Shown here piece after piece: positions 40,936 to 50,421 of a DNA stretch of 64,000 nt. The position numbers were made by a program, and so were the translations under genes. Each line of letters starts with the position of its first letter. The stretch's first letter is position 1. The notes beneath the pieces were generated by a model. It made no database searches. It worked only from the letters and a program-made list of their open reading frames with translations, and had not been told where the DNA came from. Origin of the DNA: DASZIT01 sp036268775 (GTDB lineage Bacteria; Actinomycetota; Acidimicrobiia; Acidimicrobiales; RAAP-2); the NCBI GenBank assembly GCA_036268775.1, contig DATATM010000039.1, forward strand, positions 65,463 to 129,462. Reading direction: 5' to 3'.

Positions 40936-41784
40936 ATGACCGCCGAACCCAGGCAACGACGGGCGATGGTAACCGGGGCCACCCGCGGTATCGGTAAGGC
41001 CACCGCGCTGGCCCTGGCGGCGACCGGATGGGATGTCGCCATCACCGGGCGGACCCGGCTGGCGGGGGAGGGGCGCGACGACTCCGATACCGGGGAAGGC
41101 CGGGCCCTGCCCGGGAGCCTGGAGGAGACGGCGGCGCAGATCCGAGCGGCCGGCCGGAAGACGTTGGAGCTGAGGGCGGACCTGCATGACCTCACCGCCC
41201 TCCGAGACGCGGTCAGTCAGGTCGACGGCGAATGGGGCGGGGTAGACCTGCTGGTCAACAACGCGGTGGATACCAGCCCGGGGAGCATGGTTGGGGTTCT
41301 GCAGATCGCCGTCGGGCAGATGGAGGCCAAGCTGTCGGCCAACGTGGTCGCCCAGTTGGTCCTGGTCCAGGCGGTACTGCCGGGGATGCTGGAACGGGGC
41401 GGGGGCGTGATCATCGACGTGACGTCCCACGTGGCCACCGCCGACCCGCCGGGTCCGGTCGGGCAAGGGGGCTGGGGTCTGGCCTACGCGGCGTCTAAAG
41501 CCGCCTTCCACCGGATTGCCCCCCTGGTGGCGGTGGAACTCGGCGGGCAGGGGATCCGGGCCTACAACGTGGATCCCGGCTACGTCGAGACCGAGCGTCA
41601 GAAGGTCAATGCCGCCGCGCTGGGCCTGGTCGGCCACTACTCCGGGGCGCCTCCCTCGGTCCCCGCCGCCGCCATTGCCTGGCTGGCCGAGGCGCCAGAG
41701 GAAATCGAAAACGGGCAGACGGTTCGGGCCCAGAAGCTGGCCTTGACCCACGATCTCCATCCCGACTGGCGGGCGCCGAGGTGA
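40936..41784 (+). CDS. Short-chain dehydrogenase/reductase
   Basis: A 282-residue SDR oxidoreductase. Cofactor motif TGATRGIG near residue 14, NNAVD in place of NNAG, and the catalytic Tyr/Lys in AYAASKAAF with a Ser upstream in VTSHVA. The insert LAGEGRDDSDTGEGRALPGSL after the second strand is found in a subgroup of SDRs. The C-terminus DPGYVETERQ marks the substrate side. Substrate not deducible. Confidence 0.88.
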   Translation: MTAEPRQRRAMVTGATRGIGKATALALAATGWDVAITGRTRLAGEGRDDSDTGEGRALPGSLEETAAQIRAAGRKTLELRADLHDLTALRDAVSQVDGEWGGVDLLVNNAVDTSPGSMVGVLQIAVGQMEAKLSANVVAQLVLVQAVLPGMLERGGGVIIDVTSHVATADPPGPVGQGGWGLAYAASKAAFHRIAPLVAVELGGQGIRAYNVDPGYVETERQKVNAAALGLVGHYSGAPPSVPAAAIAWLAEAPEEIENGQTVRAQKLALTHDLHPDWRAPR

Positions 41785-41900
41785 GGACGATAATCGATGA
41801 GCGGCTGACCCGCTTCCGGCTCGGCTGACGGACCCGGTCCCCTCTGGAGTGCCCACCGGTGAGTGGGCGTGTAGGCGTGGACTCCGGGTACCTTGGAAGC

Positions 41901-42893
41901 ATGGATCACGTTCACCTCGGCACCACCGGCCTGCTCGTCTCCAAATTGTGTCTCGGCACCATGACCATGGGGCTCCAGAGCGACGACGCCACGTCGGCCT
42001 CGGTGCTGGACCGGGCGGCGGAGGGTGGGATCACCTTCATCGATACGGCCGACGTCTATCCGCTGGGGGGCGGGCTCTCGACCGTCGGACGGACCGAGGA
42101 AGTCGTCGGGGGCTGGTTGCAAGGCAAGCGGGACCGTTTCGTCGTGGCCACGAAATGCGCCGGCCGCACCGGTCCGGCCGCCTGGGAGCAGGGTAATTCG
42201 AGAAAGCACATTCTCGACGCCGTGGAAGACTCGCTTCGCCGGCTGGCCACCGACTACATCGACCTCTACCAGCTCCACAGCCCCGACCCCGGGGCTCCGA
42301 TCGACGAGACCCTGGGCGCCCTCGACGATCTGGTCCGCTCGGGCAAGGTGCGTTACGTCGGCTGCTCCAACTTCCTCGCCTACAAGGTGGCGCAGGCCCT
42401 GGGGCGGAGCGAGGCGGCCGGCTGGGTGAGGTTCGACTCGGTGCAGCCCCGCTACAACCTGTTGTTCCGCCAGATCGAGCGGGAGCTACTCCCGCTCTGT
42501 GCCGAAGAGGGCCTCGGGGTCATCCCCTACAACCCGATCGCCGGTGGGCTGCTGTCGGGAAAGCACAGCCCAACCTCACCTCCCGAAGACGGCACCCGCT
42601 TCACCATCGGCAACGCCGGCGCCATGTATCAGCAACGCTACTGGCACGATCGCGAATTCGCCACGGTGGAAGAGCTCCGCAAAGTTGCCGAACGAGAGGG
42701 GATCTCTCTGGTGACCCTCTCGGTGGCCTGGGTGCTGGCCAACCCGGTGGTCACCGCCCCGATCATCGGGGCCAGCCGTCCCGAGCAGTTGGAGGACAGC
42801 CTGGCCGGGGCCGAATTCGTGATGTCGGCAGAACTGAAGGCCGAGCTCGATGAGATCACCCGCGATTACCGGATGGGAGACGCCGCCCGGTGA
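41901..42893 (+). CDS. Aldo/keto reductase
   Basis: A 330-residue NADPH-dependent oxidoreductase of TIM-barrel fold. The catalytic Asp and Tyr are in FIDTADVYPLGG, Lys in VVATKCAG, and His in LYQLHSPDPG; C-terminal IIGASRPEQLED is the cofactor phosphate site. Starts at MDHVHLGTTGL after an upstream frame that was dropped. Lies 36 bases before an F420-type oxidoreductase gene. Confidence 0.9.
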   Translation: MDHVHLGTTGLLVSKLCLGTMTMGLQSDDATSASVLDRAAEGGITFIDTADVYPLGGGLSTVGRTEEVVGGWLQGKRDRFVVATKCAGRTGPAAWEQGNSRKHILDAVEDSLRRLATDYIDLYQLHSPDPGAPIDETLGALDDLVRSGKVRYVGCSNFLAYKVAQALGRSEAAGWVRFDSVQPRYNLLFRQIERELLPLCAEEGLGVIPYNPIAGGLLSGKHSPTSPPEDGTRFTIGNAGAMYQQRYWHDREFATVEELRKVAEREGISLVTLSVAWVLANPVVTAPIIGASRPEQLEDSLAGAEFVMSAELKAELDEITRDYRMGDAAR

Positions 42894-42929
42894 GAGATCC
42901 GACATCGCCGGGCAGCCGAGGAGGATGCC

Positions 42930-43325
42930 ATGGTTTCTATTCCTGACTCGCACCGGGACCTGCTCGAAGCGCAGGTCGCCACCCTGGGCACCGTCGGTCG
43001 TGACGGCCGCCCTCAGTTGTCGGAGGTTTGGTTTCTGGCCGAGGACGACACCTTGAGGATCTCTTTGAACAGCTCCCGCCAGAAGACGAAGAATCTCCGG
43101 CACGATCCGATCTGCACCCTGTTCATTCTCGACCTCGCCAACCCCTACCGCTATCTCGAGATCCGGGCCGACGCCATCGTCGAGCCGGACGACGACTACC
43201 AGTTCGCCGACCAGGTTGGCGCCAAGTACAACTCCGACCTCAGGGCCCACGACCAGACCGGTGAGTCCCGGGTGGTGGTCACCTTGGACCCGGTCAAGAT
43301 CAACGCTGTTGATATGAGCGGTTAG
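42930..43325 (+). CDS. PPOX-class F420-dependent oxidoreductase-like protein
   Basis: A 131-residue split-barrel protein resembling actinobacterial F420-binding PPOX proteins: ATLGTVGRDGRPQLSEVWF, LRISLNSSRQKTKNLRHDP, YLEIRADAIVEPDD. The pattern of TxGxDGxP and the SRxxKxxNLxxDP segment is typical. It probably reduces an organic substrate with F420H2, but FMN cannot be excluded. Confidence 0.82.
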   Translation: MVSIPDSHRDLLEAQVATLGTVGRDGRPQLSEVWFLAEDDTLRISLNSSRQKTKNLRHDPICTLFILDLANPYRYLEIRADAIVEPDDDYQFADQVGAKYNSDLRAHDQTGESRVVVTLDPVKINAVDMSG

Positions 43326-43381
43326 CGCGACACCGTCCCCGATGGCTTCGCCCGGCGGTCGCCGGCACCTCCCCAGGCCGG

Positions 43382-44164
43382 TCAGAAGCCGGTGAACACC
43401 CGGCGGAGCTCGGCGAGGTTGGACTCGGGGTCACTGATGGCGGGGGAGTGATCAGGATCGAGCCGGCCGCTGATCAGGCGGACGAATGCCTCGGTCGGCA
43501 TCTCCAGGTCGGGGGCCGCCGCCGGATCCCCGGGCGACAGGGCCACCGCATCGGGCTTCAACGAAACATCCAGGTGGCGAGTGGGGCCGGAGGTATGCAC
43601 GCGGATGGTGCGCTCGCTGCCGGTGGGCTTGCCGGCGAACCCGGCGATCATGGCCATGGTGGTGACCACCAGCCCGGCGGCATCGGCGGGCAGCGTGGCT
43701 GTCCGGTCCAGGGTGACGGCGACGTCCCAGGTGTGGAGCACATGCTCGCTGACTCGAAGGCCGAGGAAGGTGGTGAGGTCGAGGTCCATCGGCCCCATGG
43801 CGAAACGGCGCTTCCGGTCGTCGGCGGAGAGAGCGCCCAATCGTCCCATCAGGTCCCGATCGGCCCGCAAGGCGTCAGCAGCCTGCTGGTCCGGGCTCTT
43901 GGCGTTCCATTCATCCCAGATCACCTGCATCTCCCGGTCGTCGTCATCCAGGCGCAGCCGGGTGATGACCGCGCCGGATCCGAGGTGGGAGAGGACATCG
44001 GAGATCTTCCACTCGGTGGGGTAGGCGGGCTGACGCAACTGATCCGGGGAGAGCGACTCGACCAGGCCGGCCAGTCGCTGGACCGAGGCTGTCAGGACCT
44101 CGAGCTCAGTGTCTAGGACGTCCTCCGGGCTGATGGTGGCCTCGCTGGTGTCGTCGGGTGTCAT
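43382..44164 (-). CDS. Maleylpyruvate isomerase-type (mycothiol-dependent) DinB-fold protein
   Basis: A 260-residue protein of the DinB/MDMPI family. The N-terminal domain has LSPDQLRQPAYPTEWKISDVLSHLGSGA with one metal His, and a further His pair in SEHVLHTWDV. The C-terminal 90 residues form the SCP2-like/MDMPI-C domain. Start at MTPDDTSEA follows GGAAGG. Mycothiol-linked detoxification is the family theme; the substrate is unknown. Confidence 0.8.
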   Translation of the reverse strand: MTPDDTSEATISPEDVLDTELEVLTASVQRLAGLVESLSPDQLRQPAYPTEWKISDVLSHLGSGAVITRLRLDDDDREMQVIWDEWNAKSPDQQAADALRADRDLMGRLGALSADDRKRRFAMGPMDLDLTTFLGLRVSEHVLHTWDVAVTLDRTATLPADAAGLVVTTMAMIAGFAGKPTGSERTIRVHTSGPTRHLDVSLKPDAVALSPGDPAAAPDLEMPTEAFVRLISGRLDPDHSPAISDPESNLAELRRVFTGF

Positions 44165-44223
44165 GGTGGACGTCCTTCCCTTCTCGGAATCTGTCTGGCC
44201 GTACCTGGCCTCTGGTCGACGGT

Positions 44224-44931
44224 CTACCAGAGCGGCGACCAGCTGCTGGTCCGCAGCAGCTTGCTCTCCCACTGATCGCGCAGCTCCAGTCCCTTGGCCA
44301 TGTAGGAGCCGGGCCAGGTGGAGGGGTCGTACTGCTCAACGCTCATGAGCAGGTGGCCGAGGGTCGAGAAATTCATGATCTTCTGCATCAGGATCGCTTC
44401 GGGCCGGGTTCCGGACCCGTGGGCCACCTGGAAGCAGGCTTGGATGTCCAGGAGCTTCTTGTCCGGCGGGGTCTTGCGCATGTACTGCCAGTAGTCGTGG
44501 TCCCACAACTCGATGTAGTCGTCGAGGGGGGCATCCGGCCATCCGGTGTCCTGCATGTACACCGAGAGGTCGTGCTCCCGCCCGTCGATGGGGATCTCGC
44601 TCAGCTGGACGTCCTGCATCGCCGACCAGTACACCGGGGTGATCAGCTTCCCCTCGACCGCATAGCGGCAGGCTTCGAGCCGGGCAGTGAGATCCTTCAG
44701 GTCGCCGACCAGCATCCGTTGGACCAAGGCTTCCCACGCGGCGCCGTCCGCCACCGCGGTGATGGTGACGACCTGATAGGCCGGGCCGCTGCCCATCGCA
44801 TGGTTCAGGTACCACAACAGCCGGGCATCCTCGCCTTCAGCCAGGGCGCTCATCCAGCCGTCCCGCATGGCTTCCTCGAATGCCGAAGCCTGCCGGCCGA
44901 TCACCTGGTGGGTTTCATGCATGAACAGCAT
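44224..44931 (-). CDS. Unknown protein, paralogue A flanking the acyl-CoA ligase
   Basis: A 235-residue soluble protein. It shares with the protein at 46454-47152 an N-terminal LFMHETHQVIGRQASAFEEAMR segment, a DARLLWY strand with a following VVTITAVADGAAWE, and the C-terminal LELRDQWESKLLRTSSWSPLW. The two-strand-two-helix rhythm suggests a ferredoxin-like dimeric barrel, possibly NIPSNAP-like, but no family is certain. Lies eight bases after the ligase, in one operon with it. Confidence 0.65.
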   Translation of the reverse strand: MLFMHETHQVIGRQASAFEEAMRDGWMSALAEGEDARLLWYLNHAMGSGPAYQVVTITAVADGAAWEALVQRMLVGDLKDLTARLEACRYAVEGKLITPVYWSAMQDVQLSEIPIDGREHDLSVYMQDTGWPDAPLDDYIELWDHDYWQYMRKTPPDKKLLDIQACFQVAHGSGTRPEAILMQKIMNFSTLGHLLMSVEQYDPSTWPGSYMAKGLELRDQWESKLLRTSSWSPLW

Positions 44932-44939
44932 CGACTAAC

Positions 44940-46457
44940 TCACTTTCTCCGCCGGGGAGCTGAAGACACCTCGCCGGCACCGGGTCCGGGTGTCCCGGTG
45001 CCTCCGCGTGTCCGGCGGATGGGCGGCGCCTCCTCAAGGAGGACCCGAAGGGCCTGGCGATCGAGTTTGCCGAGGGCGCTGAACGGCAACTCGGGGGCGA
45101 AGACGAGATACTCCGGCACCTTGTAACTGGCGAGGAGCGACCCGCAATAGTCGATCAGCGACTCGGCGGAGATCGGCTCGGCCGCCACCACCACCGCCCC
45201 GACCCGTTCGCCCAGGTCGGGGTCGGGGACCCCGACCACCCCTACGTCGATGACTCCGGGGTGGGTCCGAACCGCCTCTTCGACTTCGACCGGGCCGAAT
45301 TTCTCCCCGCCCCGATTGATGGTGTCGGACAGCCGGCCGGAGACGAACAGGTAGCCGTCGGCGTCCTGCCAGCCGGAGTCGCCGGTGTGCAGCCATTCCG
45401 ACGTGGTGTTCTGGGTGGCCCGGACCAGGAACTCACCGACCCCTCCAGGGGCAACCGGCGCCTCGGTGACCGGGTCCACGATCTGCAGCTCCACCCCGGG
45501 GAACGGGCGCCCTACCGAACCCAGCCGGTCGCCGTGACGATGATCGGCCGGGGTGAGGGCGGCGTAGGCCCCGAGCGTCTCGGTCTGACCGAAGGTGTTG
45601 GTGAAGTCCACATCCGGGAAGGCCGCCAGGGACCGCCGGACCAGGTCGACCGGGGCCGCCGCCGCTCCGTAGCTCAGCGCCTTCAGGGAGCTGAGATCGG
45701 TGGTGGCGAACCGGGGGTGGTCGAGGATGCGGCGGAGCATGGCCGGCACCACGAAGGTCTGCGCCACCCGGTAGCGCTCCACCAGCTCGAGCCATTCGCC
45801 GGCATCGAACTTCGGCAACAGGACGGTCTGCTTCCCCGAGTGCAACGAGATGAGCAGGCCCAGGGTGCCACCGATGTGGAAGATGGGCGCCGACATCATG
45901 TCGACCTGCTGGGCGGCAGCCGGGTCGATTGGCTTGGCGTAGTAGCCCAGGCGGTCGGTGACCACGTCGTGACTGATGAAGATCGGCTTCGGTAGTCCGG
46001 TGGTACCGCTGGTGAACAGGACCAACGCGGCATCGCCCCCGGCGACCTCGGCGGTGGCTCCGGTGTCGGCGGCCGACAGGATGTCATCCTCGCCCAGCAC
46101 CGGGCCGGTCATGGCCGCACCGAGGTTGGATCGGAAACGGGATCCGGCCACCCCCACCCGGGCGCCCACCAGGTCAGCGAGCTGGTGGAGTTCGCCGGGG
46201 GTCAGGTAGGCGTTCATCTGGGCACTGGCCGCCCCGAGGCGGGCGGCGGCATAGATGGTGGCCACCGACAGCGCGCTGCCCAGATCCACCAGGGCCACCC
46301 GGTCGCCGGGTCCGACCCCGGCGGCGGCCAGCGCCGAGGCAGCTTGCCCGATGAGCGCCTCCAGCTGGCGATAGGTGTGCGGTTGGCCGTTCGCCACGAT
46401 GGCCACCCGGTCCGGGACGCTGCTCAGCGACGTGTCGGTGGCGTGACCGACGTTCAT
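44940..46457 (-). CDS. Acyl-CoA synthetase / AMP-dependent ligase
   Basis: A 505-residue adenylate-forming enzyme that activates a carboxylic acid as its CoA thioester. Motifs: P-loop LFTSGTTGLPKP, TNTFGQTETLGAY (A5), WLHTGDSGWQDADGYLFVSGRLSDTINRGGEKFGPVEVE (A7-A8 hinge) and the C-terminal lysine in GKLDRQALR. The ATG overlaps the stop of the upstream paralogue gene. Substrate is unknown; the neighbouring acyl-CoA dehydrogenase suggests a catabolic route. Confidence 0.92.
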   Translation of the reverse strand: MNVGHATDTSLSSVPDRVAIVANGQPHTYRQLEALIGQAASALAAAGVGPGDRVALVDLGSALSVATIYAAARLGAASAQMNAYLTPGELHQLADLVGARVGVAGSRFRSNLGAAMTGPVLGEDDILSAADTGATAEVAGGDAALVLFTSGTTGLPKPIFISHDVVTDRLGYYAKPIDPAAAQQVDMMSAPIFHIGGTLGLLISLHSGKQTVLLPKFDAGEWLELVERYRVAQTFVVPAMLRRILDHPRFATTDLSSLKALSYGAAAAPVDLVRRSLAAFPDVDFTNTFGQTETLGAYAALTPADHRHGDRLGSVGRPFPGVELQIVDPVTEAPVAPGGVGEFLVRATQNTTSEWLHTGDSGWQDADGYLFVSGRLSDTINRGGEKFGPVEVEEAVRTHPGVIDVGVVGVPDPDLGERVGAVVVAAEPISAESLIDYCGSLLASYKVPEYLVFAPELPFSALGKLDRQALRVLLEEAPPIRRTRGGTGTPGPGAGEVSSAPRRRK

Positions 46458-47152
46458 TTCAGTGGGGACCACACCGCGGTCCGCAGCAGTTTGCTCTGCC
46501 ACTGGTCCCGGAGGTCGAGGGCATCGTGCATCCACGACCCGGGCTGGGTGACCTCGGGGGGAATGTCGTTGGTGAGCAGGCGGATCAGGCGGGGAAGACT
46601 GGAGAGTTTCTGCATCAGGGTCACTTCGGGATACCGGCCAGCGCCGGGCAGGGATTGGAGGGCAAGCTCGATGTGCATCTGCATCTGCGAACCCTCGGCC
46701 CCGAGGGCCCGCTTGTAGATGTCGCCCGATGCCCGGGTGTAGTCGTGGATCTTCCCCGGAAATGGCCACATGGTGTCTTCCATGTACATGGCCGGCTCGT
46801 GGTCGACTTCGGTGGGGACCTCCTCCAACAATCCGATCGACGGTGACCATTCCAGGGGGGTCATGATCCGGGCCCGGGAGTCGTGCTGGAGCCCGTCGAG
46901 GTGCCGGGCCCAGGATTGCAGGTCGCCACCGGCCAGCCGTTCGGCCAGGCGCTCCCAGGCCGCCCCATCCTTCACCGCGGTCACCGTCACTACCCGGTAG
47001 GCGAGACCGCTGCCATGGGCGAGGTCGAAGTACCAGAGGAGTCGGGCGTCGGACCCCTTGGCCAGGGTGGGGAGCCAGCCGCTGCGGTAGGCATCCTCGA
47101 AATCGGCGGCGCGCTTGCCCACCACCTTGTGAACTTCGTGAACGAAGAGCAC
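46454..47152 (-). CDS. Unknown protein, paralogue B upstream of the acyl-CoA ligase
   Basis: A 232-residue protein related to the one at 44224-44931 along its whole length (VLFVHEVHKVVGKRAADFEDA, then DARLLWYFD and LDLRDQWQSKLLRTAVWSPLK). GTG start with AGAGGGGG upstream. The conserved His in the HEVHKVV segment and the conserved C-terminal RDQWxSKLLRT are candidates for active-site positions. Function unknown; it heads the paralogue-ligase-paralogue operon. Confidence 0.65.
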   Translation of the reverse strand: MLFVHEVHKVVGKRAADFEDAYRSGWLPTLAKGSDARLLWYFDLAHGSGLAYRVVTVTAVKDGAAWERLAERLAGGDLQSWARHLDGLQHDSRARIMTPLEWSPSIGLLEEVPTEVDHEPAMYMEDTMWPFPGKIHDYTRASGDIYKRALGAEGSQMQMHIELALQSLPGAGRYPEVTLMQKLSSLPRLIRLLTNDIPPEVTQPGSWMHDALDLRDQWQSKLLRTAVWSPLK

Positions 47153-47385
47153 CGTCCCCCTCTCGACCCCACCACCCCGTTCCGGCGCGACCGGCTCTCG
47201 AACGCACCGGTGCACACCGAGGGAGCGCCAGCATGGTAATTCTCACCCGCTCGACGGTCAACGCCGCCCTCCGCCGCCGGACCCGCCGGTTTCGGGCCGC
47301 CGCCCACCGGGTAGGTCTCAACCAAGAGACGGAGGTGTGCGATGCCCGTTTTGACCAACGAGAGCAGCCCCGCCGGCGGCGTCCG

Positions 47386-49290
47386 ATGAGCCCGGCCAAC
47401 CAGACCGACGCCCGGTCCGTCACCGAAGCCGCCCGGGAGAAGGAATGGACCCGACCGAGCTTCGGTAAGGCTCTCTTCCTGGGGTCGTTCGACCTCGATC
47501 TGATCCATCCGCACCCCGAACCGACCGACGAGGAGCGCCGGAAGGGTGAGGCGTTCCTGGCCAAGCTGGAAGCGTTCCTCCAAGCCGAGGTCGATCCGTT
47601 GCTGATCGAGATGGAGGCCCGGGTCCCGGATCGGGTCGTCAAGGGTCTGGCTGAACTGGGCGCCTTGGGGATGAAGATCGACGAGCAGTACGGAGGTCTG
47701 GGACTTTCCAACCTCTACTACAACCGGGCGTTGTCGTTGGTCGGCTCGGTGCATTCGGCTCTGAGCTCGCTGCTGAGTGCCCATCAGTCGATCGGGGTCC
47801 CGGAACCTTTGAAGCTGTTCGGCACCGAGGAGCAGAAGCAGCGCTTCCTGCCTCGGGTCGCCACCAACGAGGTCAGCGCCTTCCTCCTCACCGAACCCGA
47901 CGTCGGCAGCGACCCGGCCCGCATGGGTGCCACCGCGGAGCCCACCGCCGACGGGTCGGCCTACCTCCTGAACGGCACCAAGTTGTGGACCACCAATGGG
48001 GTGATTGCCGATCTACTGGTGGTCATGGCGGTGGTGCCGAAATCCGATGGCCAGCGAGGGGGGATCACCGCCTTCGTGGTGGAGGCCAACAGCCCGGGCA
48101 TCCAGGTGCTGCACCGGAACGAGTTCATGGGCCTGCGGGGCATCGAGAATGGGGTGACCCGGTTCGAGGACGTGCGGGTCCCCGCCGAGAACGTGGTCGG
48201 CAAGGTGGGCCAGGGGTTGAAAGTGGCTCTCACCACCTTGAACACCGGGCGCCTCTCTCTCCCCGCCATCTGCGCGTCGTCGGCCAAGGTATCGCTCAAG
48301 ATCGCCCGCACCTGGGCGAAGGAGCGGGTCCAGTGGGGGGCGCCCATCGGCCAGCACGAGGCGGTCGCCCACAAGCTCGCCTTCATCGCCGGCCTGACCT
48401 TTGCCATGGATGCGGTCGTCGAGCTGTCCAGCTCCCTGGCCGACCAGCAGCGAAACGACATCCGCATCGAAGCCGCCCTGGCCAAGCTGTACTGCTCCGA
48501 GATGTCCTGGCTGGTGGCCGATGAGATGGTCCAGATCCGCGGTGGCCGCGGCTACGAGACGGCCAAGTCCCTCCGGGCCCGGGGGGAGCCGGCCATTCCC
48601 GCCGAGCAGATCCTGCGGGACCTCCGCATCACCCGCATCTTCGAGGGCTCCAGCGAGATCATGAAGCTGATGATCGCCCGGGAGGCAGTCGATCAGCACC
48701 TGTCGGTGGCCGGCGACCTGATCGATCCCGAGAAGGACCTCTCGGCCAAGGCCAAGGCCGCCGGCCACGCCGCCCGGTTCTACGCCCGCTGGCTGCCGCA
48801 GCTGGCGACCGGCCCTGGACAGCGTTCGACCAGCTATTCGGAGTTCGGGGAGGACCTGGCCCCCCACCTCCGGTTCGTCGAGCGGTCAAGCCGGAAGCTG
48901 GCCCGCTCGACCTTCTACGGCATGTCCCGGTGGCAGGGCGGGTTGGAGCGCAAGCAAGGCTTCCTGGGCCGGGTGGTCGACATCGGCGCCGAGCTCTACG
49001 CCATGAGCGCGGCCTGTGTGAGGGCGAAGATGCTCCTCGACCGGGGCGACCCGGAGGGGGAGACGGCGGTCCAACTGGCCGCCCACTTCTGCCGCGGCGC
49101 CGAGCGCCGGGTCGACGGCCATTTCCACGCTTTGTGGCACAACGATGACGACGACAACTATCAGGTGGCCCAATGGGTCCTGGAGGGCCGATACCGATGG
49201 AGCGAGGCCGGTGTGCTCGATCCTTCCCTCCTGGCCCCCGACGCCGATGGGCAGTTGGCGGAAGAGAGACAAAGCCTCACGGATAGGTAG
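47386..49290 (+). CDS. Acyl-CoA dehydrogenase
   Basis: FAD-dependent dehydrogenase that introduces an alpha-beta double bond into acyl-CoA. The 634-residue protein is longer than a simple ACAD by a C-terminal domain of about 170 residues. Motifs: LTEPDVGSDPARM and KLWTTNG (flavin/substrate), ERVQWGAPIGQHEAV, QIRGGRGYETAKSL with the likely catalytic Glu, and TRIFEGSSEIMKL. The start MSPANQTD is an internal ATG; the 51 upstream codons look like Arg-rich non-coding sequence. Divergent from the ligase operon. Confidence 0.9.
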   Translation: MSPANQTDARSVTEAAREKEWTRPSFGKALFLGSFDLDLIHPHPEPTDEERRKGEAFLAKLEAFLQAEVDPLLIEMEARVPDRVVKGLAELGALGMKIDEQYGGLGLSNLYYNRALSLVGSVHSALSSLLSAHQSIGVPEPLKLFGTEEQKQRFLPRVATNEVSAFLLTEPDVGSDPARMGATAEPTADGSAYLLNGTKLWTTNGVIADLLVVMAVVPKSDGQRGGITAFVVEANSPGIQVLHRNEFMGLRGIENGVTRFEDVRVPAENVVGKVGQGLKVALTTLNTGRLSLPAICASSAKVSLKIARTWAKERVQWGAPIGQHEAVAHKLAFIAGLTFAMDAVVELSSSLADQQRNDIRIEAALAKLYCSEMSWLVADEMVQIRGGRGYETAKSLRARGEPAIPAEQILRDLRITRIFEGSSEIMKLMIAREAVDQHLSVAGDLIDPEKDLSAKAKAAGHAARFYARWLPQLATGPGQRSTSYSEFGEDLAPHLRFVERSSRKLARSTFYGMSRWQGGLERKQGFLGRVVDIGAELYAMSAACVRAKMLLDRGDPEGETAVQLAAHFCRGAERRVDGHFHALWHNDDDDNYQVAQWVLEGRYRWSEAGVLDPSLLAPDADGQLAEERQSLTDR

Positions 49291-49409
49291 GACCCCGGCG
49301 GGATCCGAATTGGGGGAGGCGACGCCGACGGCCAACGGCGGGAAATATCTCCGACCCGCCGGCGGTTCACTTGGATGGGTGTCCTGCTATCCCCGTCGAA
49401 AGGTTGTGT

Positions 49410-50399
49410 ATGCCTGCCCCTCTCTCCATCCTGGATCTCGCCATCATCGGCAAGGGGGAAACCGCCCGGGACAGCCTGGACGGGAGCGTGGCTCTGGCCC
49501 GGCGGGCGGAGCGGCTGGGCTACCGCCGGGTCTGGTATGCCGAGCATCACAACAACTCCGCCATCGCCTCCTCGGCCACCAGCGTGCTCATCGCCCACGT
49601 TGCCGCCCACACCGAGTCCATCCGGCTGGGGGCGGGGGGCATCATGCTCCCCAACCACTCGCCACTGATCATCGCCGAGCAGTTCGGCACCTTGGAGACG
49701 CTGCACCCCGGCCGGATCGACCTCGGGCTGGGACGCGCCCCGGGCACCGACCAGAACACCATGCGGGCCATGCGCCACGACGGGAGCGAGTCGGACCGGT
49801 TCCCCCAGGATGTGATGGAGCTCCAGGGTTACCTCTCCGGCCGCACCCGGATTCCCGGAGTGGAAGCCACCCCGGGGAAGGGGACCAACGTGCCGCTCTA
49901 CATCCTCGGCTCCTCCCTCTTCGGAGCCACCCTGGCTGCCGCCCTCGGGCTGCCCTACTCGTTCGCCTCCCATTTCTCGCCGGGGGCGCTGGAGGACGCG
50001 GTCGCCATCTACCGCCGGGAGTTCCAACCCTCCGAGCAGCTCGACCGTCCCTATGTGATCGCCGGGGTCAACGCCATCGTGGCCGAGACCGAGTCAGAGG
50101 CGCAGACCCAGTTTGAGGTGTCCCGGCGGCAGCGGGTGGCCCGGATCCTGGGCCCCGACCGGCACTACACCGATGAGGAGGCCGATGCCATCCTCGCGTC
50201 CCCGCAAGGCCGGCACCTCGCCAACATGCTGAAGTACTCCGCCGTCGGCACCCCGACCACCGTCCGGGCCTATCTGGACAAGTTCGCCCAGCGCGCCGAT
50301 GCCGATGAGCTGATCGTGGCCCATCTGGCCTCCTCGGTCGACGCCCGGATCCGGTCCGTCGACCTGCTGGCCGACGTCAGCACCCCGGTCCCGGCCTAG
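49410..50399 (+). CDS. Luciferase-like flavin-dependent monooxygenase
   Basis: A 329-residue LLM-class oxidoreductase of TIM-barrel fold. Typical blocks are ARRAERLGYRRVWYAEHHN, IRLGAGGIMLPNHSPLIIAEQFGTLETLHPGRIDLGLGRAPGTD and LPYSFASHFSP. These use FMNH2 or F420 with no obvious distinction from sequence alone. ATG follows GAAAGG. Follows the acyl-CoA dehydrogenase by 119 bases. Confidence 0.9.
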   Translation: MPAPLSILDLAIIGKGETARDSLDGSVALARRAERLGYRRVWYAEHHNNSAIASSATSVLIAHVAAHTESIRLGAGGIMLPNHSPLIIAEQFGTLETLHPGRIDLGLGRAPGTDQNTMRAMRHDGSESDRFPQDVMELQGYLSGRTRIPGVEATPGKGTNVPLYILGSSLFGATLAAALGLPYSFASHFSPGALEDAVAIYRREFQPSEQLDRPYVIAGVNAIVAETESEAQTQFEVSRRQRVARILGPDRHYTDEEADAILASPQGRHLANMLKYSAVGTPTTVRAYLDKFAQRADADELIVAHLASSVDARIRSVDLLADVSTPVPA

Positions 50400-50421
50400 G
50401 CGCGAGACCACCCCTTGGGGG

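Noticed and set aside
44158..45126. Plus-strand frame of 322 codons over paralogue A and the ligase 3' end
   Set aside because: Shadow of two minus-strand genes that carry conserved motifs and operon spacing.
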